From Tetragonia tetragonoides (taxonomy: Eukaryota > Streptophyta > Magnoliopsida > Caryophyllales > Aizoaceae), in NCBI GenBank assembly GCA_038025085.1, contig CM076146.1, positions 19,539,001 to 19,603,000 on the forward strand: 64,000 nucleotides of DNA. The letters are read 5' to 3'. The notes under the pieces were generated by a model. That model was not told the DNA's origin and did no database searches. It saw only the letters and a program-made list of their open reading frames with translations. Both the position numbers and the translations under genes were made by a program. Positions 31,671-40,089 of the stretch are shown piece after piece; positions within the stretch are counted from its first letter, which is position 1, and each line of letters begins with the position of its first letter.

Positions 31671-34371
31671 CTAACCATAGTTTCCAGCCGAATAATTATA
31701 AATGGGCCTATTGTTGTCAGGCCTGATGTCCCGCCTATCATATGTTGGTGCACGCATGGGGGTACCTGCCGAGAACCCCGCTCCGAAGAGGCTCTCTGTG
31801 GCCTGACTAGCAAAGTCCATAGCCACATCTTGATACGAAGGCCTAGTATGAGGCACGTCCCATCCAGGGGCGTTCGCCCAATCTCCAGCCGTCGGGGTAA
31901 CAATAGGCCTGCTATCAAGTGAAGGCCGGAAACCCGCAGGGAAGAACATCTCGGGAATGTACGGCACAGAAGGTCTGGGCGCCTCATCAACAGGAGGCCT
32001 GGTCACAGCTACGGGAGGTGAACGAGCGACAGACGGTCTGCTCGCCGAAGAGGCCCTCGCAGCAGAAGAATGTCGAGGCCCCACCGAAGACGAAGACTGA
32101 GACATCTGCAAACAACGAAGATCGAGATGTTAAGTTAAGCACTTCACTTAGCTAAAGAAAGGATGAAAGTCTACTTACATCAACAGTCTTAGACCGAGAA
32201 CTCTTCCCCTTGCCAATCACTCGGACATAGCCTTTCTTCAGCATGTGAATGAGCTTGAAGATTTGAGATGTCTGCTCCCGGTTCAGCTACAAAAACACAA
32301 ACACGAGAGACAGAGTCAACACTCAAAGTCAAACACAAATACAAGAAGGGATAAAAAGAAACTTACCCCCGTACAACTGTCAGGCAAAGGCAAGCCCTCC
32401 ATAGCCTCTCCATCAGCCATATGAAGAGGGAACTCCTCTACAATACGTCCCCCGCTCTCCCCAATATACCTCACCTCATTAGTCGGCAAGGTCACAATTG
32501 GGGGCTGGCCCCGAGGAACTCTGGAATGGGACCTCCTGGGACCCGAAGGAGTGAGATGATCCGCATGCAAAACATAAGAAGTCAGCATATCATACATATG
32601 GCTGAAAAGATGCAAATAAATTTCTTACCTCAGAAGTGAGATCCGGCATCAGACGATCCAAGCAGTAAGCCAGGTACACGGCCGTGCGGTCCAAGCCAAT
32701 AACCTCCAGCATAAGAAACTCCGTGGCCTCCATACCACGAGTCACAACTCCCAAGTCCCGTACGCTCAGACCGCGCAGATAGAACATGGTCAAGGGAGGA
32801 TCCTCCGGAACCAGATGGCTACCCAAGGTGGGATAAACCAGTCGAGTCAAATGGTCCCCCAAGTACCACACAAAGCTGAATGGCCCCTCAAAGACCACCC
32901 TCAAGGAGGATACCCTGAAAGACTCCATAGTAATATGGGGCGAAACCCCAGGAATACCATCAAAAGCGGACCATGACACCTGCAGGTTACAAGTTGAACA
33001 GTTCATTCACACCAATTGGACCAAAAAGGATATATGCACAAGTCAACAACAACATACCATAGACGCGGCTTGACTCTCAAAGGTAGCCCGAAAATGCTCT
33101 AGAGAGGTAAACGAGTGGTTATCCCTACCAATCCACCATGAACCTAGCGGGCACATCCTCAAACCAGGACGGTGAGGACCAAAGGCCGGAAAATACTCAA
33201 AGAACCACATCTTCCATACAAGCAAGAAAGTAAGCTCCAAGTCCAAAACCATACACGGGCAAAGAAAAATAAGAGAGGAGAAACAGATGGGCCTACCTCC
33301 AGTATCCTCCACGGGCCCGAGATAGACGCCCTCTCACTCGTCGACTTAGGCCTGCAAGCCCGACGACACCATCTCACCAAGGAAGCATAGGCAGATGCAC
33401 CGAAGTTGTACTCATGGACCTTGGTCAAATCCTCTAAACATTTCAAGAAACCGACTTGACATACGCTCTTCTTCTGAGCGAAAATGGTCGACCCCAACGA
33501 GCAAGCCAGGAAGATACTGGCTCTTTGCTCCTCGGTAAGCCCCTGCTCCGCCAAAGCCGCCCATAACCGCACCAAAGAAACCCGATCCTTATCGAAATGG
33601 GCAGACACAGGCCCATAAAGCTCGAGTAACCTGTCACTCTATTGCCAATAGCCCGCATAGTACTGAATACGACGCCCTCTGAAGGATAGACCCGTCAACA
33701 CAGCAAACTGATTAGGGGTGGGGAACATCTCTCCTATAGGCGTATGAAAAGTGTTCGTGGAATCCCAGGACCTCTCCAATAGCCCCCTAGCAATAATCCT
33801 AGAATCCCCAGAGTGATAAGCAGGGATAACGATCAGGAAATGGTCAAAACTCGAGCCCAATACCAAGTTCCGAGCTCCCACTGAAAAAGTCTCCAACATC
33901 ATAGTCCAATGGGAGGTAGGCCCATGATTCTACAACAAAATGCCAACACCCTAGCCAACATAAAAAATTTTCTCAACACCCCATATACTACAAATACAGC
34001 TAAAATAATTCCATACAGATTATATACATCTGACCACCAATCTAGTACAAGTCCCAATTTGTTCATGTGCCGAAGCACTAACAGTTCAAATTTTCAGTTC
34101 AAAAAAATATATATGCTGAACTAAAAAAGAAAGTCAGAAAACATACCAGCTCCCGGTTAGACAGATGACTCTGCCTCTCCAGTAGTAAAATACTACGGTT
34201 CCAAACCCCAGCCGGGTGCCAGTCCAGTCGCATAAATGAGTCCTGATACAGTCGAGCTCCATCCGAACAATGGGTCGGAGATGTCCTAGTATAGGGAAGC
34301 CCAGTACGAAAGAGGTCCCGGTCATCCTCCCCCTCACCCATGGGACGCTTTCCTTTGTCTGCGGGAGCCAT
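31671..34371 (-). pseudogene. Antisense gene 2 of A1: seven-exon plant-mobile-domain gene, all introns phase 0
   Basis: Coding exons (minus strand): 34371-34147, 33929-33297, 33210-33058, 32979-32629, 32564-32367, 32286-32179, 32105-31671. Their lengths are 225, 633, 153, 351, 198, 108 and 435 bp, all multiples of three. Translation gives about 700 codons. Exon 2 has the plant-mobile-domain signature (STNTFHTPIGEMF, FAVLTGLSFRGRR, YNFGASAYASLVRW). Exon 3 continues it (WFFEYFPAFGPHRPG). Exon 7 is Ser/Ala/Pro rich. Introns have GT-AG ends except the one before exon 5, where AG is AT (32565-32566); A2 has AG there. One in-frame TAG (33639-33641) lies in exon 2. Plant-mobile-domain proteins include silencing and meristem factors (MAIL1 and MAIN in Arabidopsis); the role here is unknown. 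Confidence 0.82.
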
Positions 34372-34387
34372 ATGAAGCTTTCTATCT

Positions 34388-34527
34388 CTACAAGTGGGAA
34401 ATTAAAAGTTTCAGATTTGCAAGAAACAAGCACCCATTCAACAATGCAACTCAGAATTCAGCAACTAGGCGGAAAAATAAGCATGTTCAAGACAAAAATC
34501 GAAGAATTTGGTCAAGAATTGACTTAC
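34388..34527 (-). other. 5'-UTR intron of antisense gene 2
   Basis: Minus-strand donor GTAAGTC (34527 downwards) and acceptor CCCACTTGTAG (ending 34388), 16 bp above ATG 34371. This makes an eighth, non-coding exon. A frame open on the plus strand here (34270-34584) is a shadow. Confidence 0.6.
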
Positions 34528-34658
34528 CTCAAGCAAAGTGGAGCACTCAACAATGGTGGCTTTCGACAATGCTCTCGGCAATAGGCTCGGCGAAGAAGAA
34601 GAATGGCACGCGGAAAAAAAAAAGCGCTGAAGGACTTCTTATTCGACCCAAGCTCAGC

Positions 34659-34744
34659 GCCGCTACCGGCGCTGGCGAGAGCCGCTAGCAGCCTTAACCA
34701 GGGGCCCAGCGCCGCTAGCGCCGCTGACCTGGGCCGCTAGCAGC
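34659..34744. promoter_or_regulatory. Cluster of four palindrome variants upstream of antisense gene 2
   Basis: GCCGCTACCGGC (34659-34670), GCCGCTAGCAGC (34681-34692), GCCGCTAGCGCC (34711-34722) and GCCGCTAGCAGC (34733-34744). They are about 130-215 bp above the 5'-UTR intron donor. No clear TATA box was seen. Confidence 0.55.
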
Positions 34745-35034
34745 CCTGCACACGTGGCCCCACTTGCTGTCCCACGATCCTTTTTCTAGCACAGAGTTCG
34801 TTATTCCAGTTCGTTCGAGGCGAATATCAGTACCAGGTGCGCGGGAGCGAGTCCCTTTGGCCCACAAATTCAAATTCGACAGTTGGCCCATTTTACAGTA
34901 TCAACTACTTTCAGGTAAGACTAACCCAATTATATTTTGCAGGTCAAAAATACTGGAACTCGGATACATGCAGCGAAGGCTCTCACCGCCCAGAGTGCCA
35001 AATATATTTTTAAGCACGGAAAGTCTATCAGCCT

Positions 35035-35535
35035 TACCAAATTTTTGGGTCACTCAATGGTCAATTAAGCTATTGTGGTTAAACTGTCCTCCTGCAAGAT
35101 TACAAATTTTGGGTCAGTCAATGATCGCTTAAGCTATTCCGGTTAAACTGTCCTTCTGTGAGGTTACGTATTATGTGTTAGTCAATGATTGCTTAAACTG
35201 TTGCGGTTATACTGTCCATTTATTTTTATATGTTTCAGTCAATGATTGCTTAAGCTATTGCATTTAAACTGTTCATATGTTCTAAACATTTTACAGCCGT
35301 CATTTTGATCGCGCTGTCTCGTCGACGTTTTCGTTTCTTGTGCAGAGACGGAATCTCGGCATCCGCCGAGTAGTGTTTAGTCACTGTTTGCTTGATAAAG
35401 CATTTATACTATTCCCTCTCATGTTACTTTTCATTTTACAGCCGTTATTTTTTCGCGCTGTCTCGTTGACTTTTTCCTTTCTCATACAGGGACGGAATCT
35501 CGACACCCGCCGAGCGGTGTTTAGTCACTGTTTGT
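35035..35535 (+). repeat. Subterminal tandem repeats of A1
   Basis: Four degenerate units of about 73 bp around GTCAATGATYGCTTAARCTRT (35035-35280). Then two direct repeats of about 90 bp containing TCGCGCTGTCTCGTYGAC and GACGGAATCTCG (35307-35394 and 35455-35535). The equivalent part of A2 amplified a 33-bp unit instead. Confidence 0.75.
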
Positions 35536-35780
35536 CGAAGCACTCCAAGTTGATCATTCTCAAAGTATTACTAACTTTTTCATTCACTCTGAATACAGGT
35601 CCCCAACAGACGTTTAGGCCATCTACGAGCGGTGTTCTATCCTGCTACCATAACATTTATTTTCTCTTGTGTTCACAGAGATGAAATCTTAGCACGCTAC
35701 GAGCATGTCCCAACTCAGGTTTGTCTTCATATGCATATGGTCTGTACACCCTCAGACACCGTGTGCACATCAGCATCCTG

Positions 35781-36857
35781 CATGCCCATTTTCGACTTCC
35801 GGTCGCCAAGTTGCGATTCAGGGGTAGAACCGTCTTTTACCGTCCAGGGGTAAAACGGTCTTTTAATATTTTTCAGAATACTAAAATTTCTCCGGAATAT
35901 AAAAATAGACTGGATGTCGTCATCATGACGACATCCAGCTGGCAGCTGACAGCCATCAGCGGCCCTGACCAGGGCCGATAACGGTTGTGACCTTGCTTCT
36001 GGCGCGGCTCATTTTTCAAGCCCAACTCGATTTTCAGCTCCTTTTCAGCCGTCCAACCCTACTCCTCCACGCCTATAAATACAATCCTTCACCCTCAATT
36101 CAAAACACACAGTCTACAGTTGACAACCTCTATTTTCAGTAGTATTGACTCTGAGCTTCTCCCTCTTTCTTCCAAACATGAGATCTTGCCTTTGCTATTT
36201 TTGTCAAATGAAGCCTACAGTTCAGGTACTAACTGCTGAGGGCTCAAATTAAATTAAATGCCTAATTGTTTATTTTCTAGTAGTCGTAATGTAAATATCA
36301 TGCTAAGTAACATCTTTTATCGCTTCCTAAATATTGTCTGTATAGTCGTTGTGCTGCCCAACTTGTCAAAACGAATGCATGTATAAATAAGGGTCAAAAA
36401 TAAATATTGTGATGCTTGTGATGAACCAATTAATAGTCTAAGTCTACTTTGTTAATCCGATTTTGCATGGGAATTATGTTCTTAAATTATTAAACAAACT
36501 TGAGTTAGTAGAGGCCGTCATAATACGGGCGAGTTGGGTGCCTAACACCTTCCCACCTCGTACCTTCGCCCCCGAACCCTTTATTCTTGGGTACTCATAT
36601 GTTCTATATGAGCGGGAGTCTTACTAAAAACATGATCAGTTAACTTATTGCGCTATTGGGTTGTCCCTTCGATAAAACGCCGATAGCAGATTTGTGACCT
36701 ATTTTATGGTTTTTATTCAATTCAAATCTTTTCAAAAGCTTTTCTAACTCGACGGTTCCTTGAACTTATCTAAACCCCCAGCTTACAAATTATCTATAAG
36801 GACATACTCCGTGAAAACCAATAATGTTGGATTGGACGAAAATCCCGGGTCCTTACA
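35781..36857 (+). repeat. 3' LTR of element A1, 5'-truncated
   Basis: Lacks about the first 186 bp of the LTR and the polypurine tract. The break joins CATCCTGCATG of the 3' UTR to CATGCCCATTTTCGAC of the LTR, sharing CATG. The palindrome is decayed (GGCCGATAACGG, about 35974). TATA CCTATAAATAC near 36070. Ends GGGTCCTTACA. Confidence 0.92.
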
Positions 36858-36862
36858 TATTA

Positions 36863-37027
36863 TTTTCAATAAATTGGTTTCCTTGTTTTCCTTAAAATTT
36901 TGTGGCAACTTCTTGGTAATCTCAATCAAATCCCCATTAATTCTAAGTAATACAAAATCCACTCGATTTTCGACCAAGAGCCCGCGAGAGGCGCTCGGTG
37001 GGGTTGATTCCCCGCGAGGGTTCTTAC
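36863..37027 (+). repeat. 3' LTR of element B, second part
   Basis: Resumes with TTTTCAATAAATTGG, matching 5' LTR sequence near 3395, and ends CGAGGGTTCTTACA. It is followed by TSD CTTAT (37028-37032). The TSD of A1 occupies 36858-36862. Confidence 0.93.
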
Positions 37028-37747
37028 ACTTATTCACTCTAAATAAATATTCTACTAAGGACATTGATTCTACATAATTAACATATTTGCATTTTTAATA
37101 CGCTTATTTTACTAAATTATTTTACTCCTCTTTTTTATGTTAATTTCGGCCCCACTGCGCAAAATATTCGCCCCCTGGTGTAGTTGATATTCTAGGAGTG
37201 AGGTGTTTGCGGGATCGAGTCCTTAGAAACATGAAACACCTTCTAGAAATATAAGTGTTCGAGAAAAAAAATAACTATGGAAGATTAGAAACATAGAAGT
37301 TTCATACAAGAAATAGTAAGCCATATGAGTACAAACTGACTTATTTTAAACGGGCCAAAATGAATATCTTTCCTCTAATTATGACGTTTCTAGAGTAATG
37401 AAAAAAAGTAATCACATAATACAAATCAGGTTCTGACAGGAGTAGACATGCCTAGTACATAACTTTCATACTGGGGTTTTTGATAGTTTGGATAATTATT
37501 TTTCAAAAGTTCCACCTCAAACTTTTCAAGTATATTATTAAGTTACGGAAAAATATTTTTTTTAAATTTTTCACACAAGGTAGCTATTTAATTTAATTTT
37601 TAATTAAAAAACAGGCAGAAAAATAGGAAATAAATAAAAATAATATCAGACAAATTACAAATCACTTATCAAAAAAATTGGAAAATATTTTTGAGACCTC
37701 ACTTTAATTTTTTAAATAAATTTGAGACCTCACTCGAGTATGAAATT
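37028..37747. repeat. Repeat D, right part
   Basis: 37028-37195 matches 61870-62035. The stretch 37206-37742 is absent from the 61246-62040 copy (GATATTTTAGA joins AAATTCCGGCC there). A second pair of Pol III-like motifs is present: GGTGTAGTTGATA near 37179 and GGGATCGAGTCCT near 37211. The rest is AT-rich with no gene; ACCTCACT occurs twice near 37690-37735. Confidence 0.6.
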
Positions 37748-38616
37748 CCGGCCATCACCCATGCTTTTGGTGTTCCAGCCCTTGCAAGCCTATCATGGAC
37801 CAGATAACCGACCCCGAGGGCCTCCCATGTCCCTTTGGGATGTCCCGTGCTATATGGTGTGAAAATATACACCAACGGTCCAGAGCCTCTCGGAAGCTAA
37901 AAAAAACGTGGATTATATCCTTTGATTTTCGTCTTCCAGGGGCCTGGGTGTCATTTTTGCCCAAACATCTCCTAGGGGTCTATCATGACCCTAGAGGACC
38001 CTAGGCGCTCCGGGAGGGTCATCCCTATCCCCGACCTCCGATATCACCCATGACGCCGGTATTCCGGGGGAATCCCATGTCCCCTAGGGGTCTTCCGTGC
38101 GATATGGGGCCAAAATATTAACATTCAAAACATTGCTTCCGAAGGCCCAAAACACGTGTCCTACAGCATTCCCGAGGCCCAGTTGCCGTTTTCGCCCAAA
38201 AGTTTTGCGAGGGGTCTTTCATGGCCCTAAGGGACCCTCGGTGCCCCGGGAGTGTCACCTTCATCCCCGAACTCCGATATCACCCATGTCGCCCGTATGC
38301 GGGCCCTAACATTGGCATTGCGTAAAATCGCCCTTACAGGCTTATCAGGGACACAATAACCGACCGCCCCCAGGGTCCCTTAGGGGTCTCCCGTATGATA
38401 TGGGGCGAAAATATTAACATCGAAAAGTTTGCGTTCGGAGGCCCAGAACACATTGCATACAACATTCCCCGTCCCCAGTTGCCCTTTTCGCCCAAAATTT
38501 ATTCGGGGGGTCTTTCATGGCCCTAGGGGACCCTTAGTACCCAGGGAGGGTCACCTTCATCCCCGAACTCCGAAATCACCCATGTGGCCCGTAATCAGGC
38601 CTTAACATTGCATTGC
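37748..38616 (+). repeat. GC-rich ~300-bp satellite, block 1 (about three monomers)
   Basis: Monomers run from CATTG(G)CATYGCGTAAAA through CTTACAAGCCTATCAGGGAC, CCTAGGGGTC, GTGCGATATGGGGC, AATATTAACGTCGAAA, GGAGGCCCAGAACACG, CCCCGGGAGGGTCACC and GATATCACCCATGTCGCCC. The first monomer is divergent and an internal deletion lies near 38060. The full monomer here spans about 296 bp (38310-38606). Monomers elsewhere measure 301-306 bp. Open frames inside it are not conserved between monomers. Confidence 0.9.
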
Positions 38617-38703
38617 TCTCTCCTCGCAGAATTCTTTTCTCTCTTTAAAATGCTCTCTCCTCTCTCCTCTCCACCGCGCATCCATTGATGAAGCTGTGAG
38701 TCC

Positions 38704-40089
38704 ATGGGGAAGAAAGAAAAGACAAAGCGAGCAGCAGAAAAGCAAGGCGATAATGTTGAAAACTCAGTCCCACCAGGTCCGACCAAAACTGTGAACCAAA
38801 AGCAAAGCTTGAGCATGAACTGCGAAAACCTAGGTCGGGTTGTTCGCAATTTAAGAGATGAATTGGAAGCGCCAGAGGTGTTGACACCGGAAATTCAAAC
38901 ACAAACTGTACACAAATTGGAATTACCTAGAGAGCAGATTAATACCTGGTTATCGAAAATGAAGGAGAAAGCGAGCACTCATACCTCATCTGAGAATGAA
39001 GAAGACGAACCAGAACAAACTACTCAGCAAAACAACACGGATATTGGTAAGGTCTCTGCCTGGGATAAATTCGACATAACTAAGCTTAGAAATGCCGGTT
39101 TTAAACTTGAATTTATTGAACCTGCTATGCATGATGGAATTCCAGTAGGGGAAATTAATCCTAGTGACATTGAATCTGAAATAAATTACTGGAATAAAGC
39201 TGTAGTCTGTTATGTCATGGGAGCTCGACCACCAATTACAGTATTTAGTGGTTTTCTGAGGCGAATTTGGGCAAAAAAAGGGATGAACAAAATAGCCATG
39301 ATGAAAAATGGTCTGGTGCTGGTTCGATTTGATACACTTGAACAGAGAGATGCTGTAATTCAGGAAGGAGTGTACCATTTTGACAACAAGCCTATGATAA
39401 TCAGACCTTGGTCTGAAAATGTGGATTATGATAAGGAAGAATTAACCTCAGTGCCTATTTGGGTGAAATTCCAAGGATTAAATGTGAAGTATTGGAATGC
39501 TAAGGGGTTAAGCAAAATTGCTAGCCTTGTGGGTAGGCCAATGATGGCCGATAAGAACACTGAGCTAAAAGTAGGAATTCAGTTTGCAAGGGTGTTAATT
39601 GAAGTGAAAATTGGAGATGAGTACCCTGAGAAAGTTAATTTCAAGAATGAAAAAGGGAACATTGTGGAACAGGAGGTAGAATATGATTGGAAACCAAGCA
39701 TTTGTAGCCACTGTAAGCAGCATGGGCATGGAGAAATTGACTGCAGGAGGAAGATTGCTGCTGCAGCTCCTGTGGCACAATCTGTGCCTGTGCAGAATAG
39801 GCCTCCAACACAAGCAAACCCTAGAACAATGCAATGGCAGAATGCAGGGAGAGGAAGAGGAAGAGCAGGAATTACAGGGAAGGGGCAGAGAGCAGGGAGA
39901 GGGGTGTACAGGCAACAACTCCAACAAACCCAGACACTGAACTCATTTGAAGTACTGCAAGATAAAGAAGAGCAGGAAGAGCAGAAAACTCAAGGGGAAA
40001 CAGCAGAACATGTATCAAAGGAGGATATGCTTCCTGAGATGGTGCCAACACATGGTAAGTCTCCTATCTTGACTAATAGTCATGGATAG
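38704..40089 (+). CDS. LINE1 ORF1 protein: DUF4283 and CCHC zinc knuckle
   Basis: 461 codons, fully open. The start MGKKEKTKR is chosen because LINE3 has the matching ATG at 48863. RNA-binding protein that would coat LINE RNA. In order: charged N-terminus with a probable coiled coil (40-95), an acidic stretch (98-110), the DUF4283 region (about 155-320, including GMNKIAMMKNGLVLVRF and VPIWVKFQGLNVKYW), and a CCHC knuckle CSHCKQHGHGEIDC (about 335-348). An Arg-Gly rich tract (GRGRGRAG, about 388) and a Gln/Glu-rich tail follow. It ends by overlapping ORF2 in ATGGATAG (40082-40089). No lesion seen. Confidence 0.9.
   Translation: MGKKEKTKRAAEKQGDNVENSVPPGPTKTVNQKQSLSMNCENLGRVVRNLRDELEAPEVLTPEIQTQTVHKLELPREQINTWLSKMKEKASTHTSSENEEDEPEQTTQQNNTDIGKVSAWDKFDITKLRNAGFKLEFIEPAMHDGIPVGEINPSDIESEINYWNKAVVCYVMGARPPITVFSGFLRRIWAKKGMNKIAMMKNGLVLVRFDTLEQRDAVIQEGVYHFDNKPMIIRPWSENVDYDKEELTSVPIWVKFQGLNVKYWNAKGLSKIASLVGRPMMADKNTELKVGIQFARVLIEVKIGDEYPEKVNFKNEKGNIVEQEVEYDWKPSICSHCKQHGHGEIDCRRKIAAAAPVAQSVPVQNRPPTQANPRTMQWQNAGRGRGRAGITGKGQRAGRGVYRQQLQQTQTLNSFEVLQDKEEQEEQKTQGETAEHVSKEDMLPEMVPTHGKSPILTNSHG

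Larger units (their letters stand above)
9784..36857 (+). mobile_element. Element A1: Tat/Ogre-like Ty3/gypsy retrotransposon (about 14.5 kb), split by A2
   Basis: It starts TGCAGACGCC at 9784 (a TGTAGACGCC variant) and ends GGGTCCTTACA at 36857. The TSD is GATTA (9779-9783) and TATTA (36858-36862), one mismatch. Without A2 and one TSD copy it measures 14,494 bp. Order: LTR, PBS, leader, gag-pro (split by A2), two extra zinc knuckles, a non-coding linker, integrase, antisense gene 1, antisense gene 2, subterminal repeats, truncated 3' LTR. No reverse transcriptase or RNase H domain is visible. Antisense genes downstream of integrase are known in some Tat-lineage elements such as Grande. Confidence 0.9.
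1843..37027 (+). mobile_element. Element B: gag-only Ty3/gypsy-type LTR retrotransposon (about 8.1 kb), split by A1
   Basis: It is bounded by LTRs that start TGTAGACACC and end GGTTCTTACA, and by a perfect 5-bp target-site duplication CTTAT (1838-1842 and 37028-37032). After removing A1 and one TSD copy (9784-36862) the element measures 8,106 bp. It has a primer binding site, a polypurine tract and a decayed gag gene. It has no protease, reverse transcriptase or integrase, so it fits the non-autonomous gag-carrying (TR-GAG) class. Its PBS and a post-coding motif near 6917 link it to the same Tat/Ogre group as A. It is the oldest of the three nested elements by position. Confidence 0.9.

Noticed and set aside
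33639..34433. Treating the minus-strand open pieces around 33043-34433 as separate small genes
   Set aside because: Splice-site analysis joins the relevant pieces into one multi-exon gene with phase-0 introns; the overlapping frames are shadows or intron read-through.
37748..38616. Possible rDNA or 5S spacer because of ~300-bp GC-rich units
   Set aside because: No 5S gene core, A/C-box arrangement or rRNA sequence is visible in the monomer.
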